DNA from: an uncultured Acetatifactor sp.
GTDB lineage: Bacteria; Bacillota; Clostridia; Lachnospirales; Lachnospiraceae
Direction: 5' to 3'
DNA length: 5,419 nucleotides
Assembly: GCA_948496895.1 (NCBI GenBank)
Contig: CAOOJO010000083.1
Span: 1-5,419, forward strand
Positions 1-5,397 of the stretch are shown here, piece after piece. How positions within the stretch are numbered: the first letter of the stretch is position 1; each line of letters starts with the position of its first letter. A program made the position numbers and the translations under genes. The notes under the pieces are model-generated. The model ran no database searches. It was not told where the DNA came from and saw only the letters and a list, made by a program, of their open reading frames with translations.

Positions 1-1080
1 CCCGGCGACATCATCGGACAGTACCGGGCCAGGCAGGAGCTGGTGAGACAGATGGAACAGCATCTGGGGGACTGCTATTCCATATATCCCGCGGAGATGT
101 CCGACAGGAGGATGGCCTGGCTCCTGGACAGGAAGCGCCCCAGCAGCTTCCCGGTGCAGGAACCGGCCCTGATACAGGGGCGCATCGAGATGCTCCAGGA
201 GGCGGCAAAGCCCGGCTATTCCTTTGTCCTCTATCCGGATTCGGTGAGCCTGGAGAATCTCCGGGAGGCCTATCTGCGGATCGAGAAGGCCATGAACGGC
301 ATGCCCGCCCTGTCGGAATCCTTTTTTATCCTGAATCCTGCCAAGGTGAAGATAGAGAAGCTGGACATGGAGGTGATATCCAGGAGGATCCACATATGGC
401 TGGAGGGAGAGAAGACGGAGCTGTTCCTGGAGGCAGTGGCGCACTACGGCAGGCTGGCGGAGGGAGGCGGGCTGGAGCAGAAGGAATGCTATAACCTGTA
501 CTACACCCTCGCCGTCCAACTCAGCGCATACCTGGAGAAGCTGGAGCTGCCGGAGACGGAGGGCATGATCCGGCGAAAGGAGCAGCTGTTCTGGCCGCCC
601 AAGGAGGAGGGCTGGGCCGGGAAATTCGGCACGCTACTTGAGCTGGCCCGGGAGATCTTCGCCCAGGAGCAGCGGATAAAGTCCAGGATCACCCAGAACA
701 CGGTGGAAGAGCTGAAGACATATATCAACGAGCATGTGTCCGAGGACATATCCCTCACCAGGTTCAGCGAGCTCACCGGATACAGCACCCAGTACCTGTC
801 GCGCATCTTCCGCGCGCAGATGGGCAGGACGCTGACCGAGTATATCGGCCAGAAGAAGCTGGAGAAGATAACCGAGCTCATGGGGGACACCCGGCTGAAC
901 ATCAACGACATCGCCAAGAAATCAGGCTTCCAGACCAGGACATACTTCAACCGCTTCATCAAGAAGTGGACAGGCAAGTCCCCTAAGGACTATCGTGCGG
1001 AACTTCTGCGGGAAGAGAATCTTTCCGAGCCGGCCGCCACTTCCCCGTCCGATACCGGGCAAAGGAGATGGCCCAGTTGA
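1..1080 (+). CDS. AraC-family transcriptional regulator, C-terminal part (5' end outside window)
   Basis: A DNA-binding transcription regulator of the AraC/XylS family, probably of the YesN-like type found in Firmicutes. The frame is open from base 1, so the gene is cut by the window edge. A GTG at 43 and an ATG at 52 are poorly spaced from the AGGAG at 35-39 and are probably internal. The C-terminal double helix-turn-helix spans about 700-1005. The first HTH lies around ISLTRFSELTGYSTQYLSRIF. The second carries the family hallmark, NDIAKKSGFQTRTYFNRFIKK followed by TGKSPKDYR. The long helical region before it, including LREAYLRIEKAMNG, resembles the linker between receiver or sensor domain and HTH in YesN-type proteins. 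No receiver or sensor domain is visible here, so whether this is a two-component response regulator is open. The last 20 or so residues are a non-family tail overlapping the 3' end of the convergent MATE gene. The AraC call is firm; the effector and targets are unknown. Confidence 0.9.
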   Translation, partial: PGDIIGQYRARQELVRQMEQHLGDCYSIYPAEMSDRRMAWLLDRKRPSSFPVQEPALIQGRIEMLQEAAKPGYSFVLYPDSVSLENLREAYLRIEKAMNGMPALSESFFILNPAKVKIEKLDMEVISRRIHIWLEGEKTELFLEAVAHYGRLAEGGGLEQKECYNLYYTLAVQLSAYLEKLELPETEGMIRRKEQLFWPPKEEGWAGKFGTLLELAREIFAQEQRIKSRITQNTVEELKTYINEHVSEDISLTRFSELTGYSTQYLSRIFRAQMGRTLTEYIGQKKLEKITELMGDTRLNINDIAKKSGFQTRTYFNRFIKKWTGKSPKDYRAELLREENLSEPAATSPSDTGQRRWPS

Positions 1081-2353
1081 TCAGCCACCCAATGGGCACC
1101 GTCACCCAGACCATCTGGATGCCGAAGACCGGGGCCAGGGACATGGAGGCGGCCACCCGGAAGAACAGGTTCGCCAGGTTGGCGACAGTGAACATCTTCA
1201 TGTCCCCCGCGCCCCGCAGCAGCCCGTCCACGGCCATCTTGAAGCCGATGAGGCAGAAGAACCACCCCATGAAGACGAGATAGTCGTTTCCGGTGGCGAT
1301 GGCTGTCTCTGTCCCCTGGCTGCCCAGGAAGAAAGCGATCATCTGACCGTGGAACAGCTCCAGGGCCAGGCAGATGACAATGGCACAGAAAATCACCATC
1401 TTGTTGGCCGCATGGTATCCGATTACGATGCGGTCTTCTTTTTTCGCACCCATGTTCTGGGCCGTGTAGGAGGACATGGCATTGCCGATGGCGGCCATAG
1501 GCACCACGCACATGGACTCCACCCGGATACCCGCGGAGAACCCCGCCAGGGCCTGGGGGCCGAAGCCGTTCACCACGGACTGCACCAGCATCATGCCGAT
1601 GGAGATGATGGACTGCTGGAGGATGGAGGGCAGGGCTATCTTCGTCATGTTCGCCAGCTCCTTTTTGTCGAAGGCCCGGGTCTTCCCGCAGTCCAGTTTT
1701 TTCAGGACATAGAGGAACACCCCGAAGGAGAGCAGCGCGGAGATGCCCTGGGCAATCAGCGTGGCCCACGCCACCCCGGCCACGCCCATGTGGAACTGCC
1801 TGACCAGAACCAGGTCCAGGGCGATGTTGAAGAGAGAGGAGAAGACCAGGAAGCACAGGGGCACCTTTGATTTCCCCAGGGCGTTGAACATGGAGGAAAT
1901 CACATTGTACATGAACAGGAAGGGGAGTCCGAGGAAATAGATGCCCAGGTACTGCGCCGCCATGTCCAGCACCTCCTGGGGCGTGTGCAGGGCAAGCATG
2001 ATCTGGCGGCTGAAAAGCAGGCCGAATGCGGCCAGGAGGACGCTGACGGCCAGGAAGGACAGGAAGGCCGTGGAAACGGCCAGCTTCATCCGGTTGTACT
2101 CCTTAGCGCCGAAGTACCTGCTGACGATGACCGAGGCCCCCACGCCTCCGCCCACGGCGATGCAGATGAAGATATTGGTCAGGGCGTAGCTTGCCCCCAC
2201 GGCGGCCAGGGCATCCTCCCCCACCAGGCGGCCCACGATGGCGGAGTCGGCCATGGTATAGGTCTGCTGGAAGAGGTTCCCGATGATCATGGGCAGGGCG
2301 AATATGATCAGCGCGCTCAGGGGCTTTTTTTCTGTGAGATAATCGTTTTTCAT
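983..2353 (-). CDS. MATE family efflux transporter
   Basis: A 456-residue inner-membrane exporter of the multidrug and toxic compound extrusion family, which expels cationic drugs or metabolites in exchange for Na+ or H+. The length is normal for a complete 12-helix MATE. The N-lobe opens with LPMIIGNLFQQTY, then the conserved acidic residue D36 in MADSAIVGR and LVGEDALAAVGAS. The C-lobe repeat begins near M236 with IALPSILQQSIISIGMMLVQ, mirroring the N-lobe, as expected for two pseudo-symmetric six-helix halves. The ATG at 2351-2353 is preceded on the minus strand by AAGGAG (plus positions 2362-2367) with an 8-nt spacer, a strong ribosome site that fixes the start. It is transcribed divergently from truA and converges on the AraC-type gene, overlapping its last 98 bp. 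The final dozen residues, KDSLPAEVPHDSP, look like an extra tail beyond helix 12. The substrate cannot be told from sequence. Confidence 0.95.
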   Translation of the reverse strand: MKNDYLTEKKPLSALIIFALPMIIGNLFQQTYTMADSAIVGRLVGEDALAAVGASYALTNIFICIAVGGGVGASVIVSRYFGAKEYNRMKLAVSTAFLSFLAVSVLLAAFGLLFSRQIMLALHTPQEVLDMAAQYLGIYFLGLPFLFMYNVISSMFNALGKSKVPLCFLVFSSLFNIALDLVLVRQFHMGVAGVAWATLIAQGISALLSFGVFLYVLKKLDCGKTRAFDKKELANMTKIALPSILQQSIISIGMMLVQSVVNGFGPQALAGFSAGIRVESMCVVPMAAIGNAMSSYTAQNMGAKKEDRIVIGYHAANKMVIFCAIVICLALELFHGQMIAFFLGSQGTETAIATGNDYLVFMGWFFCLIGFKMAVDGLLRGAGDMKMFTVANLANLFFRVAASMSLAPVFGIQMVWVTVPIGWLINWAISFARYRTGKWRPARKDSLPAEVPHDSP

Positions 2354-2394
2354 AGTCAGGGCTCCTTGTTTTTTTGTCCGGCGGCTGCCGTTTT

Positions 2395-2414
2395 CCCTAT
2401 TTTTTCTTTTAGGG
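2395..2414. other. Short inverted repeat in the MATE leader
   Basis: CCCTA (2395-2399) and TAGGG (2410-2414) form a 5-bp inverted repeat around a pyrimidine-rich (plus strand) 10-base loop, in the presumed 5' leader of the MATE mRNA. It could be a small hairpin or an operator half-site pair. It is short enough to be chance, so it is recorded only as a possibility. Confidence 0.2.
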
Positions 2415-2415
2415 C

Positions 2416-2444
2416 TTGACTTTTTCCTGCGGGACGGTTATGTT
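2416..2444 (+). promoter_or_regulatory. Candidate sigma-A promoter for truA (upstream choice)
   Basis: TTGACT (2416-2421) is followed after 17 bases by TATGTT (2439-2444), a near-consensus -35 box with a weaker -10 (4 of 6). Transcription would start near 2451, giving truA a leader of roughly 80 nt. A second candidate, TTGCTT (2444-2449), 17 bases, TATACT (2467-2472), has the better -10 and the poorer -35. Sequence alone does not say which is used. Confidence 0.45.
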
Positions 2445-2466
2445 TGCTTTATGTGGCATTTTACCT

Positions 2467-2479
2467 TATACTTATTATA
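2467..2479. promoter_or_regulatory. Overlapping -10 boxes for MATE (minus) and truA (plus)
   Basis: On the minus strand there is a perfect TATAAT (plus positions 2474-2479) that could serve as the -10 box of the MATE gene, leaving a leader of a little over 100 nt. No convincing minus-strand -35 box lies 16-18 bases upstream of it. On the plus strand TATACT (2467-2472) directly abuts it and TATTAT (2473-2478) overlaps it. If both strands use these sites, polymerase binding for the two divergent genes would be mutually exclusive. The region is clearly AT-rich compared with the flanking genes. This is a pattern match only. Confidence 0.35.
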
Positions 2480-2531
2480 TTAACTTATCTTACCAGATAG
2501 AGGACATATTTTTCAAGACAGGAGAGGACAG

Positions 2532-3269
2532 ATGAAGAACTTTAAATTTTTGCTGGAATACGACGGGAGCCGTTACCTTGGGTGGCAGCGCCAGCCGGAG
2601 AAGAACACCATCCAGGGGAAGCTGGAGCATGTGCTGGGCCTGATGTGCGGCAAGGAGACGGAGGTCATCGGGGCAGGGCGCACCGATGCCGGGGTCCACG
2701 CGAAGGGCATGGTGGCAAATGCCTGGATGGACACGGAAATGAGCTGCGAGGAGATCCGGGATTACATGAACCGGTATCTGCCGGACGACATCGCGGTGCG
2801 GGAGGTCAGGGAGGCCGCGGACAGGTTCCACGCCCGGTACAACACCACGGGCAAGACCTACCGGTACACCTGCCAGGACGGGCCGGTGAAGTCGGTCTTT
2901 GACAGGAAATACTGCGTCAGGCTGGACGAGCGGCCGGACCTTGGGAAGATGCGCCAGGCGGCGGAGCTTTTGAAGGGGGAGCATGACTTTCGGAATTTCT
3001 GCGTGAACCCCAGGATGAAGAAGTCCACGGTGCGGAATGTGGACAGCATTGAGATTGAACGGGAGGGAGGGTATCTGACATTCACTTTCCATGGCAATGG
3101 GTTCCTGCAGAACATGGTGCGCGTCATGGTGGGGACTCTCCTGGAGGTGGGCTATGGAAACATCACCCTGGATGAGGTAAAGGAATCCCTCACGGGCTTC
3201 GTGCGGCAGAAGGCGGGCCCTACGGCCCCGGCGGCGGGACTTTGCCTGATGGACGTGGATTATAACTAG
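2532..3269 (+). CDS. truA: tRNA pseudouridine(38-40) synthase TruA
   Basis: A cytoplasmic enzyme that isomerises uridine to pseudouridine at positions 38-40 in the anticodon stem-loop of tRNAs. At 245 residues it is complete and of normal family size. The N-terminal strand LLEYDGSRYLGWQRQ and the IQGKLE motif are typical. The catalytic aspartate is D52 in GAGRTDAGVHAKG. Later family motifs are GKTYRYT, HDFRNFC, GNGFLQNMVRVMVGTLLEVG and the C-terminal AGPTAPAAGLCLMDVDY. The ATG start has AGGAG at 2520-2524 with a 7-nt spacer. The gene stands alone, divergent from the MATE gene and separated from the downstream ABC gene by 208 bp. It is not in the ribosomal-protein/ECF-transporter cluster where many Firmicutes keep truA, so it may be a second paralogue. 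The enzyme family is certain; exact tRNA targets are inferred from the family. Confidence 0.96.
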   Translation: MKNFKFLLEYDGSRYLGWQRQPEKNTIQGKLEHVLGLMCGKETEVIGAGRTDAGVHAKGMVANAWMDTEMSCEEIRDYMNRYLPDDIAVREVREAADRFHARYNTTGKTYRYTCQDGPVKSVFDRKYCVRLDERPDLGKMRQAAELLKGEHDFRNFCVNPRMKKSTVRNVDSIEIEREGGYLTFTFHGNGFLQNMVRVMVGTLLEVGYGNITLDEVKESLTGFVRQKAGPTAPAAGLCLMDVDYN

Positions 3270-3328
3270 GGGATGAATTGGGAAGAAGCGGGTTCTCAGA
3301 GTTTTGATTCCCGCGAGCAACGAGCCAA

Positions 3329-3350
3329 GTGGGCATGCTTGCATGCACAT
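3329..3350. repeat. Imperfect inverted repeat, GCATG-CTTG-CATGC core
   Basis: GCATG (3333-3337), loop CTTG, CATGC (3342-3346) forms the core. T3330-A3349 and G3331-C3348 extend it past a G-A mismatch, and G3329-T3350 can add a wobble. Read another way, the core is two copies of the palindrome GCATGC separated by TT. Confidence 0.55.
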
Positions 3351-3351
3351 G

Positions 3352-3372
3352 AAAGCCATAGAATATGGCTTT
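3352..3372. repeat. Perfect 9-bp hairpin, 3-nt loop
   Basis: AAAGCCATA (3352-3360), loop GAA, TATGGCTTT (3364-3372) is a perfect inverted repeat. It is followed by GCGACTGCC rather than a T-run, so it is not a typical intrinsic terminator in either direction, although its A-rich start and T-rich end resemble a short bidirectional one. Confidence 0.75.
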
Positions 3373-3397
3373 GCGACTGCCGCGAGGGTCACATGCC

Positions 3398-3418
3398 AAA
3401 GTGTCCAAAGGACACTTT
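3398..3418. repeat. Perfect 9-bp hairpin, AAA loop
   Basis: AAAGTGTCC (3398-3406), loop AAA, GGACACTTT (3410-3418) is a second perfect 9-bp inverted repeat with a 3-nt loop, the same architecture as the hairpin at 3352-3372 (both start AAAG and end CTTT). Only three T residues lie at the 3' side, and they are part of the stem. It could be a weak bidirectional terminator for truA, or part of a larger repeat. Confidence 0.7.
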
Positions 3419-3464
3419 CTGCTGTGCAGCGGGGTTGTTGACTGATATGCGCGCCGGAGCGTGC

Positions 3465-3470
3465 AGGGTG
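3465..3470 (+). promoter_or_regulatory. Weak ribosome binding site of the ABC gene
   Basis: AGGGTG lies 7 bases before the ATG at 3478 and is the only Shine-Dalgarno-like sequence suitably spaced. It is clearly weaker than the AGGAG and AAGGAG sites of truA and the MATE gene. The start is supported because the protein then begins with the usual short amphipathic elbow before helix 1 of type-IV ABC exporters. Confidence 0.5.
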
Positions 3471-3477
3471 TATAAAC

Positions 3478-5244
3478 ATGAGATTCATATTTTCTTATCT
3501 GAAGAAATACCGCGGGATGATAGTGGCGGCCATGACGATCAAGTCCATCGCCGCTCTGGGGGAGCTGATGCTCCCTTACGTCCTGGAGCATATGGTGGAC
3601 GATGTGGTGCCCAGGCAGAGCAGGGCGCTGATTTTCGGGTGGGGCGCGGTGATGATCGCTCTGGCCGTCTTCGTGCGCCAGACCAATGTGAAGGCCAACC
3701 GGATGTCCACCAAGGTGGCCAAGGAGAGCATCTATGAGATCCGCAGGGATCTCTTCTGGAAATCCCTGGGATTGTCGGGGAACCAGGTGGATGAATTCGG
3801 CCTGCCGTCCCTGAACTCCCGGATGACCTCGGATTCCTATAACGTGCAGAACTTCATCCGCAGCTTCCAGGCCATGGGGGTGCGGGCCCCGATTCTGCTG
3901 ATAGGGGGCATCGCGATCACCCTGACCATGGACGTGGGGCTGGCCTCCGTCCTGTGCATCCTGGCTCCGATCATGGTGGGGCTGGTGGTGTGGGTGTCCT
4001 GGAAGGGCATTCCCCTGTATGAAAAGGTGCAGGAGAGCGTGGACGACATCGTGCGGATCATGCGGGAGAACATCACCGGCATCCGGGTGGTGAAGGCCCT
4101 CTCCAAGGAGGACTACGAGGTGCGCCGCTTCGGGGAGGCCAACGAGCAGATGGCGGGAAAGGACATCCGGGCGGGCATCGTCATGGCGCTGCCGGGGCCG
4201 CTGATGACGTTCGTGCTGAACGTAGGCCTGACCATCGTGGTGGTGGTGGGCGCTGTCAGGGTCAACGGCGGTGTCACCAAGCCCGGGGTCATCCTGGCCT
4301 TTCTCACTTATTTCAACATGATATCCATGGGGGTCATGGGCCTGAACCGGGTCTTCATGATGATGTCCAAGGCAAACGCCTCCGCGGCCAGGATCGCGGC
4401 GGTGGTGCACGCCCAGGACGAGCTGGTGCCGCTGCCGGAGGAGGCCGCGGCGACGGAGCGGGAGGGCTATATCGTCTTCGACCATGTGGGCTTCAATTAC
4501 GGCAGGGCCCAGGGGGAGGAGCATTTCCCGGGGCAGGCTGTCGGCAGATTCGACGGCCAGGGGCGGCAGAAGTCCCTGGACGACATCGACTTTTCCATGA
4601 AAAAGGGCGGGACGCTTGGCATCATCGGCGCCACCGGCTGCGGGAAGACTACGATTATCAATCTGCTGATGCGTTTTTATGACGCGGACGAGGGAGCTGT
4701 CTTCATCGATGGGAAGGATGTGCGCACCTATGACAAGGATACGCTGCACAGAATGTTCGGCGTGGTGTTCCAGAATGACGTGATCTTTGCGGACAGCTTA
4801 AAGGAGAACATCGCTTTCGGCCGGGACGTGTCCCCGGAGCAGATGGATGCCGCCGCCGCGGATGCCAGGGCCCGGGACTTCATCCGGGAGTACGAGGATA
4901 CATATGAACATAAGGCTGTAGTCAGAGGGGCCAACCTGAGCGGCGGCCAGCGCCAGAGGGTGCTGATCGCCAGGGCGCTGGCTGCGGCCCCGGATATATT
5001 GATTCTGGACGATTCCTCCAGCGCGCTGGACTATAAGACGGACGCCGCCCTGCGGAAGGCCATCCGGGAGCACCACGCGGACACCACTACGATCATCGTG
5101 GCCCAGCGCATCAGCTCCATCATGAGCCTGGACGACATCATTGTCCTGGAGGAGGGGAAGATCATCGGCCACGGCACCCATGATCAGCTGCTGGAGAGCT
5201 GCCCTATGTACCAGGAGATTTATCGGGTCCAGATGGGAACATAG
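3478..5244 (+). CDS. ABC exporter half-transporter (TMD-NBD) with degenerate catalytic site
   Basis: A 588-residue inner-membrane ABC half-exporter of the type that works as a dimer to expel drugs, lipids or peptides. Six membrane helices lie at about residues 12-37, 50-68, 134-152, 154-174, 240-262 and 270-293. The nucleotide-binding domain has Walker A GATGCGKTT (384-392), Q-loop Q432, signature LSGGQ (487-491), Walker B ILILDD (D511, D512) and D-loop SALD (515-518). Two catalytic positions deviate: the Walker B glutamate is D512 and the H-loop histidine is Q543 (IIVAQRISS). In known heterodimeric exporters such as TM287/288 and BmrCD, one half carries this kind of change at the degenerate ATP site, so a canonical partner is expected, probably encoded just downstream. 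About 24 residues (342-365, Gly/Gln-rich) are inserted between the first two NBD strands. Both flanking spacers are rich in hairpins. The substrate is unknown. Confidence 0.95.
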   Translation: MRFIFSYLKKYRGMIVAAMTIKSIAALGELMLPYVLEHMVDDVVPRQSRALIFGWGAVMIALAVFVRQTNVKANRMSTKVAKESIYEIRRDLFWKSLGLSGNQVDEFGLPSLNSRMTSDSYNVQNFIRSFQAMGVRAPILLIGGIAITLTMDVGLASVLCILAPIMVGLVVWVSWKGIPLYEKVQESVDDIVRIMRENITGIRVVKALSKEDYEVRRFGEANEQMAGKDIRAGIVMALPGPLMTFVLNVGLTIVVVVGAVRVNGGVTKPGVILAFLTYFNMISMGVMGLNRVFMMMSKANASAARIAAVVHAQDELVPLPEEAAATEREGYIVFDHVGFNYGRAQGEEHFPGQAVGRFDGQGRQKSLDDIDFSMKKGGTLGIIGATGCGKTTIINLLMRFYDADEGAVFIDGKDVRTYDKDTLHRMFGVVFQNDVIFADSLKENIAFGRDVSPEQMDAAAADARARDFIREYEDTYEHKAVVRGANLSGGQRQRVLIARALAAAPDILILDDSSSALDYKTDAALRKAIREHHADTTTIIVAQRISSIMSLDDIIVLEEGKIIGHGTHDQLLESCPMYQEIYRVQMGT

Positions 5245-5261
5245 CGTGAGAAGCGTGAGAA
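5244..5261 (+). repeat. Tandem 9-bp direct repeat GCGTGAGAA x2
   Basis: Two exact head-to-tail copies of GCGTGAGAA occupy 5244-5252 and 5253-5261. The first base is the G of the ABC gene's TAG stop. Either copy can supply the 5' strand of the outer stem that pairs with TCTCACGC at 5338-5345. Confidence 0.8.
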
Positions 5262-5301
5262 GAAGTTCTAAGCCTGCAAAGTACGCAGGCTAAGAACTTC
5301 T
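5261..5301. repeat. Long hairpin A, 17-bp stem
   Basis: AGAAGTTCTAAGCCTGC (5261-5277), loop AAAGTAC, GCAGGCTAAGAACTTCT (5285-5301). The arms are reverse complements at 16 of 17 positions, with a single A-A mismatch in the middle of the stem (A5271 against A5292 or neighbouring register). Confidence 0.85.
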
Positions 5302-5302
5302 A

Positions 5303-5335
5303 GGCTTGTCGGCGAATGAATTCGCCGGACAAGCC
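5303..5335. repeat. Long hairpin B, 14-bp stem with one bulge
   Basis: GGCTTGTC (5303-5310) pairs with GACAAGCC (5328-5335), and GGCGAA (5311-5316) pairs with TTCGCC (5321-5326) around a TGAA loop. G5327 is a single bulged base. This is a very stable GC-rich stem. Confidence 0.85.
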
Positions 5336-5344
5336 AGTCTCACG

Positions 5345-5379
5345 CGGAAGACTGCCCGAAGTGCATGGGCATTCTTCCG
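5345..5379. repeat. Fourth hairpin, abutting the three-way junction
   Basis: CGGAAGA (5345-5351) pairs with TCTTCCG (5373-5379), and inside it GCCC (5354-5357) pairs with GGGC (5367-5370), with a CT/AT internal loop and a 9-nt apical loop. It starts at the last base of the outer stem, so the two could stack. It is followed by GACTTGCTC, not by a T-run. Confidence 0.65.
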
Positions 5380-5397
5380 GACTTGCTCTGGTGGTGC

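Larger units (their letters stand above)
3288..3430. repeat. Hairpin-rich structured spacer between truA and the ABC gene
   Basis: This gene-free stretch is packed with inverted repeats. In order they are an imperfect hairpin at 3329-3350, a perfect one at 3352-3372, a perfect one at 3398-3418, and a small GCTG-TG-CAGC at 3421-3430. TGATTCCCGCG (3305-3315) can pair with CGCGAGGGTCA (3381-3391), with two G-U pairs and one mismatch, enclosing the first two hairpins. A competing pairing is GCGGG (3288-3292) with CCCGC (3310-3314). The heptamer CCGCGAG occurs twice directly (3311-3317 and 3380-3386). No hairpin is followed by more than three T residues, so a classical terminator is not supported. 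It may be a structured RNA or a dispersed palindromic element. The boundaries are approximate and I do not recognise a named family. Confidence 0.6.
5253..5345. repeat. Three-way-junction palindromic element
   Basis: GCGTGAGA (5253-5260) is the exact reverse complement of TCTCACGC (5338-5345). This 8-bp outer stem encloses two long hairpins almost without spare bases: hairpin A at 5261-5301 starts directly after it, one A follows, then hairpin B at 5303-5335, then AG, then the closing strand. The result is a compact three-way junction, in RNA or as a cruciform in DNA. No T-tract follows, so it is not a standard terminator. It sits just after the ABC gene stop and before a likely downstream gene. 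It could be a structured RNA, an mRNA processing or stability element between two exporter subunits, or a dispersed palindromic repeat. I do not recognise a named family; the pairing itself is read directly from the bases. Confidence 0.8.

Noticed and set aside
43..54. GTG at 43 or ATG at 52 as the true start of the AraC-family gene
   Set aside because: The same frame is open to base 1. AGGAG at 35-39 is too close to the GTG (3 nt) and rather far from the ATG (12 nt), and the family normally has a longer N-terminal region.
995..1870. A long plus-strand open frame, 291 codons, opposite the MATE gene
   Set aside because: It is antisense to a clear MATE gene, rich in Gly, His, Asp and Gln from GC-biased codons, and lacks any family motif. 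It is a shadow of the real gene.
2378..2400. CGGC-GGCT-GCCG followed by TTTT as a plus-strand terminator
   Set aside because: The stem is only 4 bp and it would have to end transcription running antisense through the whole MATE gene, for which there is no evidence.
3398..3420. Hairpin at 3398-3418 as the intrinsic terminator of truA
   Set aside because: Only three T residues lie at its 3' end and they belong to the stem. A weak bidirectional terminator cannot be excluded, but the classical signature is absent.
3288..3430. CRISPR array
   Set aside because: The hairpins differ in sequence and there is no regularly spaced identical direct repeat; the only direct repeat is a 7-mer present twice.
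3438..3476. TTGACT (3438-3443) and TATAAA (3471-3476) as a promoter for the ABC gene
   Set aside because: The spacing is 27 bases, far from 17, and the -10 box would place transcription start beyond the ATG at 3478.
3273..3737. A 154-codon plus-strand frame running through the hairpin spacer into the ABC gene
   Set aside because: The ATG has no properly spaced ribosome site. Its first part merely translates inverted repeats and its second part is the ABC gene in the wrong frame. It could be mis-annotated as a gene if the spacer is a repeat.
3220..4749. A 509-codon minus-strand open frame spanning the truA end, the spacer and the ABC gene
   Set aside because: His-, Pro- and Arg-rich composition, no domain and complete opposition to the well-supported ABC gene mark it as an artefact of high GC and codon bias.
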